A DNA stretch of 64,000 bases, taken from assembly GCA_964568855.1 (NCBI GenBank), contig CAZMSD010000019.1, forward strand, positions 5,897 to 69,896. The letters run 5' to 3'. Shown here piece by piece: positions 25,574-34,629 of this stretch. The stretch's first letter is position 1, and the number at the start of each line of letters is the position of its first letter. The notes beneath the pieces are model-generated. The model saw only the letters and a program-made list of their open reading frames with translations. It did not search any database and was not told the origin of the DNA. A program made the translations under genes and the position numbers. Source of the stretch: CAZMSD01 sp964568855 (GTDB lineage Bacteria; CAIWAD01).

Positions 25574-26734
25574 TCAACGCCTGTGTTCACGACCGATCTC
25601 AAGGCAGCACTCTGCGACCCGGACGGCCTGAGCGTCGCTTAGCGCGGAATAGAAGGGCAGACTCAACTCGCGCATGTACTCCCGCTCGGTGACGGGGAAT
25701 TCCCCTCCCCGGTAGCCGAAGGTCCTGCGGTACCACGGGTGCAGATGCACCGGGATGAAGTGGACCGAGGCGTGGACGTCCCGCTCGGCCAGGAGCTCGA
25801 TGAAGCGCGCCCGGTCGATCTTCAGCGCCTCCAAGCGCAGACGCAGCATGTAAAGATGCCAGGCGTGGAGATGACCTTCGCCCCTCGCGGGCAGTTGGAA
25901 CAGCTCGGGCTCCCGCCCCAGGATCTCCCGGTAGACTTCCTCGAGTCGCAGTCTCCGCCCGCGCATCTCCTCGATGCGTTCGAGCTGCACGAGGCCCAGA
26001 GCCGCCTGCAGGTCGGTCATATTGTACTTGAAGCCGGTCTCCACGATCTCGTAATACCAGGAACCGCCTTTGTCGTAACGCTTCCAGGCATCCCTGTTCA
26101 TGCCGTGCAGGGACAGGATCCGCGCGCGTTCCGCCAGCTCAGGATCGGCGGTGGTCAGCATGCCGCCCTCGCCGGTCACCAGGTTCTTGGTGGCGTAAAA
26201 ACTGAAACAGGTGGCGTCCCCGATGGAGCCCACCTTGCGGTTCCCGTAGCAGGTCTCGGTGGCGTGAGCGGCGTCTTCCACCACCTTCAGCCCGTGCCGG
26301 CGGGCTATCTCGAGCAGGGGATCCATCTCCGCCGGATGTCCCGCCATATGCACGGGCAGGATCATCCGCGTCCGCGGGCCGAGCGCCTGTTCGATCTTCG
26401 CCGGATCTATGCAGAGGGTTTCGGGATCCACGTCCACGAAAACCGGCCGGGCCCTGTGATACATGATCACCTCGGAACTGGCCACGAAGGTGTAGGGCGT
26501 GGTGATCACTTCGTCGTCCTCGGACAGGCCCAGCGCGGCAAGTGCCAGGTGCAGGGCGCCGGTGCAGCTGTTCAGGGCCACGGCTTGAGATGCGCCGGCA
26601 TATTCGGCGAAGCGCTCTTCGAAGCGGCGGGTCCGGGGTCCCGTGGTGAGCCAGCCGGATCGGAGCGTTTCCAGCAGCTCGGCGATTTCGCGCTCGGAGA
26701 TGTCGGGTCTGCAGAATGGTATGGAATCCGCCAT
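25574..26734 (-). CDS. DegT/DnrJ/EryC1-family PLP aminotransferase for amino-sugar synthesis
   Basis: The product from the ATG at 26734 is 386 residues (MADSIPFCRPDISEREIAE). Family marks are GWLTTGPRTRRFEERFAEY, the cofactor region NSCTGALHLALAALGL, DAAHATET, and the Schiff-base lysine in FYATKNLVTGEGG. These enzymes aminate keto-sugars such as the 4-keto product of a CapD/WbpM-type dehydratase, giving a 4-amino-4,6-dideoxy sugar like bacillosamine precursor or Fuc4N. It is upstream of the initiating transferase, which supports use of the amino sugar in the first residue. An earlier ATG at 26773 lacks a ribosome site. Confidence 0.9.
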   Translation of the reverse strand: MADSIPFCRPDISEREIAELLETLRSGWLTTGPRTRRFEERFAEYAGASQAVALNSCTGALHLALAALGLSEDDEVITTPYTFVASSEVIMYHRARPVFVDVDPETLCIDPAKIEQALGPRTRMILPVHMAGHPAEMDPLLEIARRHGLKVVEDAAHATETCYGNRKVGSIGDATCFSFYATKNLVTGEGGMLTTADPELAERARILSLHGMNRDAWKRYDKGGSWYYEIVETGFKYNMTDLQAALGLVQLERIEEMRGRRLRLEEVYREILGREPELFQLPARGEGHLHAWHLYMLRLRLEALKIDRARFIELLAERDVHASVHFIPVHLHPWYRRTFGYRGGEFPVTEREYMRELSLPFYSALSDAQAVRVAECCLEIGREHRR

Positions 26735-26806
26735 GTTTTCCGTCAGGTCTATGCCACCCCGCCGTCCATGCAATTCATCGGCAAAATACGGTTGGGATTG
26801 AAGATC

Positions 26807-28114
26807 TCAGGCCTTGGCGATCTTCTCACGTCCGCTCTTCACGTGGCGGGTGGCGTTCCGAGTATCCAGCACCAGCTTTGCGTGCTGAACCACCAGGGCG
26901 TAATCCACCGCATCATGGTCCGTGGAAATCAGCACCGCATCATAGTTCTCCAGGGTCTCCGGCGTCAGGGAAACGCTGCTCATTCGAAGGTCGGGATCGT
27001 GAACATCCCGGTACTCGGGAATGTGCGGATCGTGGTAGTCCACCAGGGCGCCGCGGGACCTAAGCTGTTCCAGCAGCTTGATCGAGGGGGATTCGCGCGT
27101 ATCGTCGATGTTCTTCTTGTAGGCCATGCCCAGGATCAGGATCCGGCTGCCTTTTAGCGACTTCTCGTGCCGGTTCAGTTCGTGCATCAGGCGATTCGTC
27201 ACCCAGCGCGGCATGTTGGTGTTGATCTCGCCGGCCAGCTCGATGAAGCGCGTGTTGAGCTCGTACTCGCGGGCTTTCCACGTCAAATAGAAGGGATCGA
27301 TGGGAATGCAGTGCCCGCCCAGTCCCGGTCCCGGGTAGAATGTCTGGAAGCCGAAGGGCTTGGTCTTGGCCGCTTCGATGACCTCCCAGATGTCGATGTC
27401 CATGCGACCGAAGACGATCTTGAGCTCGTTGATCAAGGCAATGTTCACCGCGCGATAGATGTTTTCCAGCAGCTTGGTGGCTTCCGCCGCCCGTGTCGAC
27501 GACACGGGGACGGTCTTCACGATCACATGATCATAGACCGCCTGGGCAACGGCGGTTGCCTCGGGAGTCAATCCGCCCAGCACCTTGGGAATGGTGTGGG
27601 TTGTGAAATCCGGGTTGTTGGGATCCTCGCGCTCGGGCGAGAAAGCAAGCCAGAAATCCTTTTCCGCCGAAAGGCCGCTGATCTCTTCGAGGACCGGGCG
27701 CATCACCCCGTCCACCGTGCCGGGATAGGTAGTGGATTCCAGGACCACCAGCTGTCCCTTGCGGAGCTTATGGGCCACGCTCCGAGTCGCCACCAGCACT
27801 GGACCCAGGTCGGGCTCCCGGTGCACATTGAGCGGGGTGGGCACTGCGATCAGCACCACGTCAGGATCACCGAGCATATCGAAGTCGGTGGTGACGTGCA
27901 GCAGGCCCGAATTCCTGGCCGCCGCGACCCGGGCGGTGGGAATGTGCTGGATATAGCTACGGCCTTCACGCAGCGCGATGCACTTGCCTTCATCGAGTTC
28001 GAAGCCGGTGGTCCTGATTCCGTGGTCGACGAATTCCAAGGCTAAGGGCAGGCCCACGTATCCCAAGCCGATGATGCCGACCGTGAAGTCCTTGTTCCTG
28101 ATTCGTTCCAGCAT
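26807..28114 (-). CDS. UDP-N-acetyl-hexosamine/nucleotide-sugar 6-dehydrogenase
   Basis: From the ATG at 28114 the protein is 435 residues. It has the N-terminal NAD motif VGIIGLGYVGLPLAL, substrate loop phrases (FSPEREDPNN, LLENIYRAVNIALINEL), the catalytic cysteine in GPGLGGHCIPIDP and the C-terminal UDP-binding domain (ILGMAYKKNIDDTRESPS). The pattern is that of WbpA/TviB-like UDP-GlcNAc or UDP-GalNAc dehydrogenases rather than UDP-glucose dehydrogenase. The product would be a hexosaminuronic acid donor. It is part of the minus-strand precursor operon. A longer start at 28174 is open but adds an unconserved tail. Confidence 0.9.
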   Translation of the reverse strand: MLERIRNKDFTVGIIGLGYVGLPLALEFVDHGIRTTGFELDEGKCIALREGRSYIQHIPTARVAAARNSGLLHVTTDFDMLGDPDVVLIAVPTPLNVHREPDLGPVLVATRSVAHKLRKGQLVVLESTTYPGTVDGVMRPVLEEISGLSAEKDFWLAFSPEREDPNNPDFTTHTIPKVLGGLTPEATAVAQAVYDHVIVKTVPVSSTRAAEATKLLENIYRAVNIALINELKIVFGRMDIDIWEVIEAAKTKPFGFQTFYPGPGLGGHCIPIDPFYLTWKAREYELNTRFIELAGEINTNMPRWVTNRLMHELNRHEKSLKGSRILILGMAYKKNIDDTRESPSIKLLEQLRSRGALVDYHDPHIPEYRDVHDPDLRMSSVSLTPETLENYDAVLISTDHDAVDYALVVQHAKLVLDTRNATRHVKSGREKIAKA

Positions 28115-28272
28115 GGCCCGTCCGTTTGCACTGTTCCCGTTGATTTCGCTTCTCGCCGGTCGCAAGATAAACAAGTCCGGCTCACTAGTGGACCGGTCGC
28201 CCTGTTTCGCGTGATACTATTCGGAACTCCCCAGCGCTGTTTCCGGCCGCCGCGGCCTCAACTCTCCGGGGC

Positions 28273-30000
28273 TTATTCAGTGTAGAGCGTATGGGCCAGG
28301 AGACGTGTGACATCGTCGAAGACGATGTCGAGGTCCCTTTCCGTATCGATCTCGCGCATCTTCCAGAATTGTGACACACGGGAATACAGCTCGCATCTTG
28401 CGGCGAGCTGCTCGCGGTTGAATTCCTCCCGCTTTCGGGCCAGCGACGCTTCGGGCGATACCCGCAAGTGCAGCGACAGGTCGGGCTTCGGAAACATCTT
28501 GTAATACACGGAGCGCGGAATGCTGTCGCCCGGACCGGTCATGTTGCAGCGCACCATCAGGTCCACGATGGAGTCCGCCAGGTAGCGGTCGCAGACGACC
28601 ACCCTCCCGAAAGCCAGCGGGATCTTGACGCGGAACAGGAGCTGCAGCACGAGCTCGCCCAGGGTCAGGTTGAACCATAGCCGGGAGGCCAGCGGATTCG
28701 TGATACGCAGTTCCGCGTGCCGGGCTGGAGTCTTCTCCGCCGTGGAATGGTCCCTGCTCGTGATACGTCCTATCAGGCCCTTGAGCAGCCAGCGTCCCAG
28801 GCGGTTGAAGGCCTGCATCAGCACCGAATTGCCCGCCCGCACCCACACGCGGCGATGCTTCAATTCCAGGGCGTCCAGAACGTAGGCGACCTGATCCAGC
28901 ACGGTGGACTTCCCCGAACCGTCCACCCCGCTGACGGCGATCAGTCTTCCCCGCTGGTTGCTGATCCGCAGCAGGGCCTCCGTGTTGTCCCTCAGGAATC
29001 CGGCCAGGCCGCGCAGCGAGTCCAGCCCGCTGTTGCGAGGATTGCTGAAGATCTTGCGCAGGAACAGCCACTTGGAGAAGCACAGGCCAACGGGGGCGGG
29101 GAACTCCCCTGTCGCGTACAGCTCGCGCGCCTTTCGCCGGAACCTGTTGGAAAACCCCCTGGAGAGGAGCACCTGCCGTGGTACGACGGATTCGCCCCAG
29201 AAGCCGTTTTCCATCCGGTAGAGCAGCTCCAGGATGAATGCGAAACCGTCCCGCCAGCCCCGCTTGGCGGTCACCTCCGCCATGTAGTCCCAGTCCAGGT
29301 CTCCCTGCGCTCTGTGTATCACATGATGAACCTTCAGCAGGTCGCCGAGTTTGAACTGGTCGTTTTCATAGATCCCGTGGGCCATGGTGGTCAGGAAGCA
29401 GTCCTCCGCCGCGGGGACGCGGATCGAAGCGTCGTCCGGCGAAACCAGCGAGCGCCGCCAGAACTCGGAGATGTCCAGGAAACACTCGACGCCCCAGCTG
29501 ACTTCCTCGTGGAAATGCAGGATGTTCCGCAGCCGGCCAGACTCGAAGCGCTTGAACAGGTATTTCCAGTCTTCGCGGTATTGGCGCTGAGGAACGTAGC
29601 CCAGGGGCGACAGGAGGTTCTCCAGCCGCGAGCGCAGGCCCTTGTGCACCAGCAGGTCGAAGTTGTCGCTCTCATAGGGAAAGGGTCCGGCCGACTTGAG
29701 GAACAGGTAGGGGATGGATTCCGCCCGGAGGATCTCGCCCACCAGCCGATGCTCTTCGCTGAAATGGGCCAGGGAGCGCCGCGCCTCCTCTCTGGCCCGG
29801 ACGAATTCCGCGCTGTCCGCGAAGGAGGGCGCCCGCCGCAATCCCTCTTCCCTGAGCGAAAGCAGCGGAATCTTGTTCCTTTTCAGCGCGCGCAGGATCT
29901 CCGGCGGCTCGACCTCGCGGTTCAGGGGACCAGGCTGGGCCCGCCAGGGAAAGGCCATCGCCAGCACGGCGGCCGTGATACCTTCGGGCTTGCTGCTCAC
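28273..30000 (-). CDS. Nucleotidyltransferase-like / thymidylate-kinase-like fusion protein of the polysaccharide locus
   Basis: The 575-residue protein has two parts. The N-terminal half carries YLFLKSAGPF...SDNFDLLV, which resembles the uncharacterised nucleotidyltransferase family PF14907 (Lys-Ser then a D-x-D-L motif). The C-terminal part starts with a P-loop, AVSGVDGSGKSTVLDQV, at about residue 357 and has a thymidylate-kinase-like VVCDRYLADSIVDL and a PDLSLHLRV strand. The start is GTG and overlaps the glycosyltransferase stop by 4 nt. The substrate is unknown; a sugar or glycan kinase is one possibility. A second protein of the same layout is at 40411-41886. I recognise the folds, not a named function. 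Confidence 0.7.
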   Translation of the reverse strand: MSSKPEGITAAVLAMAFPWRAQPGPLNREVEPPEILRALKRNKIPLLSLREEGLRRAPSFADSAEFVRAREEARRSLAHFSEEHRLVGEILRAESIPYLFLKSAGPFPYESDNFDLLVHKGLRSRLENLLSPLGYVPQRQYREDWKYLFKRFESGRLRNILHFHEEVSWGVECFLDISEFWRRSLVSPDDASIRVPAAEDCFLTTMAHGIYENDQFKLGDLLKVHHVIHRAQGDLDWDYMAEVTAKRGWRDGFAFILELLYRMENGFWGESVVPRQVLLSRGFSNRFRRKARELYATGEFPAPVGLCFSKWLFLRKIFSNPRNSGLDSLRGLAGFLRDNTEALLRISNQRGRLIAVSGVDGSGKSTVLDQVAYVLDALELKHRRVWVRAGNSVLMQAFNRLGRWLLKGLIGRITSRDHSTAEKTPARHAELRITNPLASRLWFNLTLGELVLQLLFRVKIPLAFGRVVVCDRYLADSIVDLMVRCNMTGPGDSIPRSVYYKMFPKPDLSLHLRVSPEASLARKREEFNREQLAARCELYSRVSQFWKMREIDTERDLDIVFDDVTRLLAHTLYTE

Positions 30001-31031
30001 AGCCGCTCCAGCAGGTCGGCGGCGATGGAATCCCAGGTGAAGTCCGCCACCCTGTCCGCCGGGGCGCCGAGCTCCAGCTCACCGCGGCGGGCCTGGTCGA
30101 TCAGTTCCAGCAGTTGTCGCGGATCGCTTCCGTAGTGGACGCCGTCGCCCCCGGCCAGCAGCTCCGGCAGGCCTTGAAACGGCGTGGACACGACCGGGCA
30201 GTCGCAGGCCAGGGCCTCGATGATCGAGAGCGGGATTCCCACGCAGGCGAAGGGATCGCGCACCGGAAACAGGTACAGATCGCTCATGCGGTAGATCTGT
30301 GAGACATCCTCCAGGTAGCCGCGGTGGACCGTCACACCGCGCGATTCAAGAAGCTCGGTGTATTCACGCTCCTCGGGCGTGTGTGGCGAACCGACCACGA
30401 GCATGCTGGTGTCCGGCAGCTGCGCCACGCCGCAGAGCAGCCCGAAGTCGAGCCGCTCGCGTTTGAGATGCCCCACGTGGCTGACCAGGAAACCGTCCGC
30501 CGGGACGCCGTGCCGCTCCCGCAGGCCGCGGTACTGCTCCTCCGTGCGTGGATTGAACTTGGCGGGATCCACTCCCACGCGCATCGCGCGCGTGCGCAGA
30601 CCCAGTCCCGCGGTCAATTCTGCGGTCTCGGGGGCCAGGGCCATGACCAGGTCCGGCTGCAGCGGCCGAACCGCCAGCCGCTCGATCGTCGAATACGGCA
30701 TGGGCTGGGTGGCCACGATGGCGGTCCGGGCGCCGCCGGACCAGGCCTTCAGCATCCGCAGCCGAAACAGGCTGCGCAGGGTGGCCGAAGTCCAGGGCAC
30801 GTAGATGATGCGCTCCGGCGCGAAGTCGCCGACCGTCCGGCGCACCGATCTCGACGTGTACCAGCGATTGGTTTCCACCTTGACCACGTTCAGTTCCGGG
30901 ATGTCGAAACGCTCGGACATGCCGCGGACATCATGGTTCTTCCGGTACTGTAGGAGCAGGTTCAGCGCGATGTTCTTGATCCCGTCGTCAAACCTGGGCG
31001 ACAGGCGCTCCGATACGACCAGTATCTTCAA
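29997..31031 (-). CDS. Glycosyltransferase, GT4-like
   Basis: From a TTG at 31031, which overlaps the upstream stop as TTGA, the product is 344 residues beginning LKILVVSERLSPRFDDGIKN. The C-terminal half has GT-B features: VSHVGHLKRERLDF, a MSDLYLFPVRDPFACVGIPLSIIEALAC donor-site segment, and CPVVSTPFQGLPELL. It is expected to be a cytoplasmic retaining glycosyltransferase that adds one sugar to the lipid-linked repeat unit. Overlaps with both neighbours indicate translational coupling. The sugar specificity cannot be read from sequence. Confidence 0.82.
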   Translation of the reverse strand: MKILVVSERLSPRFDDGIKNIALNLLLQYRKNHDVRGMSERFDIPELNVVKVETNRWYTSRSVRRTVGDFAPERIIYVPWTSATLRSLFRLRMLKAWSGGARTAIVATQPMPYSTIERLAVRPLQPDLVMALAPETAELTAGLGLRTRAMRVGVDPAKFNPRTEEQYRGLRERHGVPADGFLVSHVGHLKRERLDFGLLCGVAQLPDTSMLVVGSPHTPEEREYTELLESRGVTVHRGYLEDVSQIYRMSDLYLFPVRDPFACVGIPLSIIEALACDCPVVSTPFQGLPELLAGGDGVHYGSDPRQLLELIDQARRGELELGAPADRVADFTWDSIAADLLERL

Positions 31032-32284
31032 GTCTGCTCCAGGAAAGTTCGCATCTGCCGGGCGGTGACCTTGATGTCCCACTGCTCGCGAACCAGCCGC
31101 TGTCCGGCCGCGGCCAGCCGGAAGGCGAGTTCCGGGCTGTCCAGCAATTCCCCGCAGGCCTCCGCCTGCGCCTCAAGGTCGTGCTGTTCCGCGATCCGCC
31201 CGGTCTCACCGTCCCGGACCAGTTCGGGAATACCCGAAATCCTGGTGCTGACAACTGGTTTGCCCATGGCCAGCGCTTCCACCAGCACCGAGGGCAGGCC
31301 GTCGCTGTTGCCCGATTCCGTGACCACGCAGGGCAGGAAAAAGAGATCGGCCCGGTCGTAGTATGACTGCAGCACGTCGAAGGGCAGGCCCTCGAGAAAA
31401 TGGAAATGCTCGCGCAACTCCAGTTCGTCGAGCAGGTCCATCAGGCGGGTGTATTCCTTGCGGATGTAGCGTTCCTGCGTCACGTGGCCGATCACGTCGG
31501 CGACCACCTGGTAGCCCCGCTGCCGCAGCATGGCCACCACCTTGATCATGTCCCCGTAGCCCTTGGTGGGATCGACGCGACCGACGGCCAGGATCCTGCG
31601 CTCCCGTTCCGACGGACTCGACGCGGAATGCGGAACCTGCTTGAGGAAGCGGTCCAGGTAGATCCCCGTCCTGATCAGCCGCAGCCGCTCTCCGGGGTAT
31701 TCAGGGTGGAAGCGCTTGAGGAAGGCGCGGTTGTATTCCGAGTTGACCACCACGCCCAGGGCTTCGTCCATCTTGAGTTTCAGCATCTGCTGGAAATCGT
31801 AGATGTCGTGGGCATGAACGGTGAAGGAGAAGGGAATCCCCGACAGCCGCCCCACCACCCAGGCGGCGTAAGCCGGGAATGTTCCGAAATGGCAGTGCAG
31901 GCGCGTGATACCCGACGCGCGCATCCGGTTCGCGAAGTGGACCGCCTTGGGCAGGACCAGCAGGCACTTCAAGAGCACCAGGGGAGCGCTCAGGTTGTGC
32001 CGCAGGGTCAGGGCGAGAATGCGCCCCATGACCGCAGGCTGCAGAATGAGCCGGCCCAGCAAAGAGGCCAGCAGCTTTGGAGCCAGAAAGAAACCGCCGT
32101 AATACACCCGCTCCCGGAAAGGCCGGGCGCGGGGATTGAGCAGGTCCTTCCTGCCGGGATACCTCAGCGAGTAGATTTCGAGGGCCGCCCCGAGGGCCTC
32201 CTGCTCGACCACCTCGTTGAGTACGAAGGTCTCCGAGAGCGCTGGAAACGCCGAAAGCAGATATGCGACGCGGCCTGCGGACAT
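31028..32284 (-). CDS. Glycosyltransferase, GT4 family with N-terminal Epimerase-unrelated leader
   Basis: The 418-residue protein starts at the ATG at 32284, which shares its A with the TGA of the phosphoheptose isomerase gene. It begins VAYLLSAFPALSETFVLNEV, a phrase typical of colanic-acid-type GT4 enzymes. GT-B motifs follow: HCHFGTFPAYAAWVV, FTVHAHDIYDF, ILAVGRVDPTKGYGDMI and the donor-binding VTESGNSDGLPSVLVEALAM with E-x7-E spacing. It should add a sugar on the cytoplasmic face. An upstream extension to 32392 overlaps the isomerase gene and is not needed. Confidence 0.9.
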   Translation of the reverse strand: MSAGRVAYLLSAFPALSETFVLNEVVEQEALGAALEIYSLRYPGRKDLLNPRARPFRERVYYGGFFLAPKLLASLLGRLILQPAVMGRILALTLRHNLSAPLVLLKCLLVLPKAVHFANRMRASGITRLHCHFGTFPAYAAWVVGRLSGIPFSFTVHAHDIYDFQQMLKLKMDEALGVVVNSEYNRAFLKRFHPEYPGERLRLIRTGIYLDRFLKQVPHSASSPSERERRILAVGRVDPTKGYGDMIKVVAMLRQRGYQVVADVIGHVTQERYIRKEYTRLMDLLDELELREHFHFLEGLPFDVLQSYYDRADLFFLPCVVTESGNSDGLPSVLVEALAMGKPVVSTRISGIPELVRDGETGRIAEQHDLEAQAEACGELLDSPELAFRLAAAGQRLVREQWDIKVTARQMRTFLEQT

Positions 32285-32865
32285 CAGACCTCGATTCCCA
32301 GCTCGGGCAGCCGCTTCATGAAGTACTGGGCGACGATGTGATGCAGAATGGTGTGGGCGCACTCTACCACGCCGTAGTCGCGGCTGGTGCACGTGATACT
32401 CGAATCCACCATCCCCTTCAGCTTGCCGCCGCCGAAGCCGATCCAGCCCAGGCGGAGGGCCCCGGCCTCCCCGGCGACGCGCATGGCCTCGAGGATGTTG
32501 GGGCTGTTGCCGCTGGCCGTGATACCGATCGCAAGATCGTCCCGTCGCACCAGGTTCCTGAGTTGCTCGCTGAACACGTGCTCGTAGCCCATGTCGTTGG
32601 AGTAGGCCGAGAGGACCGCCATGTTGTCGTTCAGCGCGATCACGCGGAACCGCCGCAGTCCCTGCCGGGCCGTCCCCTTGCCCAGGTCGCAGGCAAAATG
32701 GGAAGCGGTGGAGGCGCTGCCGCCGTTGCCGAAAACGAAGACCTGCCGGTCCTCGAGATAAGCCTCCTCGAGCAGCTGAATCTGCCTCGCCAGCTCCGGT
32801 CCGCGCAGCTCCCGGTTAGCCTCTTCCTGGCGCTCCAGGTAGCTCCCGGCGAATTCATCAATCAT
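32284..32865 (-). CDS. gmhA: Phosphoheptose isomerase (sedoheptulose 7-phosphate isomerase), SIS domain
   Basis: The 193-residue SIS-domain protein carries VFVFGNGGSASTASHFACDL, the GmhA loop with GNGGSA and ASHFA. It also has ALNDNMAVLSAYSNDMGYEH, ITASGNSPNILEAM and a C-terminal HxxH-like ECAHTILHHI. It converts sedoheptulose 7-phosphate to glycero-manno-heptose 7-phosphate. It is adjacent to the heptose kinase and guanylyltransferase genes, completing most of a GDP-heptose pathway. The zinc-ligand His residues near HFA and in TILHHI are kept. Confidence 0.92.
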   Translation of the reverse strand: MIDEFAGSYLERQEEANRELRGPELARQIQLLEEAYLEDRQVFVFGNGGSASTASHFACDLGKGTARQGLRRFRVIALNDNMAVLSAYSNDMGYEHVFSEQLRNLVRRDDLAIGITASGNSPNILEAMRVAGEAGALRLGWIGFGGGKLKGMVDSSITCTSRDYGVVECAHTILHHIVAQYFMKRLPELGIEV

Positions 32866-32897
32866 TGATCCTCCCTTGGCCGATGAACGGTCGATCC

Positions 32898-33869
32898 TCA
32901 GCGGTGCACGTAGATGATCTTGCTGCCCTGGGGCTCGAAGCCGAAGTCGAGCTCGCGCAGGGGCAGGGCCCGGCGCACGTCCTGTTGTCGCTGGGGTTCG
33001 ACGTACATCAGGAGAAACCCCCCGCCTCCGGCGCCCAGCAGCTTGCCGCCCAGGGCTCCCGCCTGCCGGGCCTCCCGGTACAGCCGGTCGACCTCCGGAT
33101 TAGAGATCCCCCCGGTCAGTCCGGCCTTCAGCTCCCAGGCATCGTGCAAAAGGGAGCCGAAGCGGTTCAGCTCCCGGCCCTCGATCAGGATCTCCGCCAG
33201 CCGATCCACCTGGGCGCTCATCCTCTTCAGGACCTCCGTCTTATCCGCCGTCTCCCTGCTCTGCCGGGCCAGGATCTTCGAGGCGCTGCGGGTCTGCCCG
33301 GTGAAGAACATCAGCAGGTGATCCTCGAGTGCGTCCAGCGTCTCCTGTGATACAATCACGGGATCGGTGAACACGCTGTGGTCGCGGTTGAAACGGATCG
33401 TGTTCAGCCCGCCGTAAGCCGCCGCGTACTGGTCCTGGCGACCAATGGGTTCTCCGAGGATCTCGATCTCGATTTCGCAGGCCTGGCGCGCCAGCTCCTC
33501 GGCGCTCATGTGCCGACCCTTCCAGGCCCACAGTGCATGCAAAAGGCCCACGGTGAAGCTGGAAGAGCTGCCCATGCCTGAACCCGCCGGCAGGTCCGCC
33601 ATCGAGGTGATTTCCAGCCCCTTTCCCAGTTCGGTGTACTCCAGGGCGGCGCGGACGATGGGATGCTCGATATCCTCGACGCGGTCGACGATCTCCGTCT
33701 TGCGGTAGCTGATGCGGATCGAATCGTCGAAGCGGCGATTCACCGTGATGAACATGTACTTGTCCACGGTCGTGGAGAGCACCGCTCCCGGATGCAGGGT
33801 GTAGAAGGCCGGCAGGTCGGAGCCCCCGCCGACGAAGCTAACGCGGAACGGGGTCCGGGAAATAATCAT
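32898..33869 (-). CDS. hddA: D-glycero-alpha-D-manno-heptose 7-phosphate kinase (GHMP family)
   Basis: The 323-residue GHMP kinase starts MIISRTPFRVSFVGGGSDL, the HddA-type N-terminus. It has the ATP loop ADLPAGSGMGSSSSFTVGLL, a GRQDQYAAAYGGLN segment, and the C-terminal GGKLLGAGGGGFLLMYV motif. It phosphorylates heptose 7-phosphate at C1 in the GDP-heptose branch. It overlaps the guanylyltransferase gene by 32 nt, a strong coupling sign. LmbP-like and other sugar kinases are similar, but the neighbouring gmhA and hddC genes support this role. Confidence 0.9.
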   Translation of the reverse strand: MIISRTPFRVSFVGGGSDLPAFYTLHPGAVLSTTVDKYMFITVNRRFDDSIRISYRKTEIVDRVEDIEHPIVRAALEYTELGKGLEITSMADLPAGSGMGSSSSFTVGLLHALWAWKGRHMSAEELARQACEIEIEILGEPIGRQDQYAAAYGGLNTIRFNRDHSVFTDPVIVSQETLDALEDHLLMFFTGQTRSASKILARQSRETADKTEVLKRMSAQVDRLAEILIEGRELNRFGSLLHDAWELKAGLTGGISNPEVDRLYREARQAGALGGKLLGAGGGGFLLMYVEPQRQQDVRRALPLRELDFGFEPQGSKIIYVHR

Positions 33870-34629
33870 CGATCACCTCTTCGAATGCCGCCAGGCGCTC
33901 CGGCGTGCCGATGTCGTAGAAGCGCTGCCTGGTGGTCTGCACCGCCAGCGCGCCCGTCTCGATCAAGCGGGGAAACACTTCCCGCTCCAACGAGAACTGC
34001 TCTGCGCTCGGAAACAGGGACAGGACGCTCCGGCGGAAAGCCAGCACGCCGGCCTCCACGTGCGTCAGGTCCGGGTCCCCCTGCTCCTTGGCATAGCGGG
34101 CGACGAAGCGCCCCTCACCGTCGAGGGCCACGTTGCTGGGCACGGAAGTGTCCTGGATCCGGTTGTCGTAGGCCACCAGCAGGCCCTTGGCTCCACTATC
34201 GGCAAGACGTTCAGCCGTCTTGCATAGGTCGATGGGCAGGAAGGAATCGCCGTAGATGACCAGGAAGGCGGACTCCAGCCGATCCCGGGCCAGCTTGAGC
34301 GCGCCTCCCGTGCCCAGGGGGCGCGGCTCCTGTGAATACTCGAGCTGCATGCCGAGTCCGGATCCGTCGCCGAAGCGCTGCTCCACCTGCTCGCCCAGGT
34401 AACCGGTCAGCAGCAGCACCTGTCTGAGGCCCAGCCGCCGCAGCCAGCGCAGCTGGTACTCCAGGTAGGGACGCCCGCGGACCGGAATCAGCGGCTTGGG
34501 TGTATCACGCGTCAACAGGCCGAGCCGGGTTCCGAGTCCCCCCGCCAGGATCACCGCCTGGACGGCACTCGTTTCTCCCGCAGCGTCGAGCGCCGTGGCC
34601 CGGGAATCGTCACCGGAACCGGCAGTCAT
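33838..34629 (-). CDS. hddC: Sugar-1-phosphate nucleotidyltransferase, HddC-like (heptose 1-phosphate guanylyltransferase)
   Basis: The 263-residue protein has the nucleotidyltransferase signature AVILAGGLGTRL near residue 25, then TPKPLIPVRGRPYLEYQL, YSQEPRPLGTGGAL, and the metal-binding FLVIYGDSFL. The final DIGTPERL motif is also typical. In context with gmhA and hddA it is expected to make GDP-D-glycero-alpha-D-manno-heptose. The N-terminal 23 residues are extra and probably disordered; Met1 overlaps the epimerase stop. Other NDP-sugar activities are possible, since specificity cannot be read directly. Confidence 0.8.
   Translation of the reverse strand: MTAGSGDDSRATALDAAGETSAVQAVILAGGLGTRLGLLTRDTPKPLIPVRGRPYLEYQLRWLRRLGLRQVLLLTGYLGEQVEQRFGDGSGLGMQLEYSQEPRPLGTGGALKLARDRLESAFLVIYGDSFLPIDLCKTAERLADSGAKGLLVAYDNRIQDTSVPSNVALDGEGRFVARYAKEQGDPDLTHVEAGVLAFRRSVLSLFPSAEQFSLEREVFPRLIETGALAVQTTRQRFYDIGTPERLAAFEEVIDDYFPDPVPR

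Larger units (their letters stand above)
28211..34508. repeat. Dense cluster of the YGTGATAC word
   Basis: Ten copies of GTGATAC or its complement occur in 6.3 kb at 28211, 28700, 28760, 29316, 29975, 31915, 32393, 32519, 33347 and 34502 (7-base core starts), against under one expected from base composition. They lie in different codon frames of different genes. None was found between 13337 and 28210. Confidence 0.55.
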
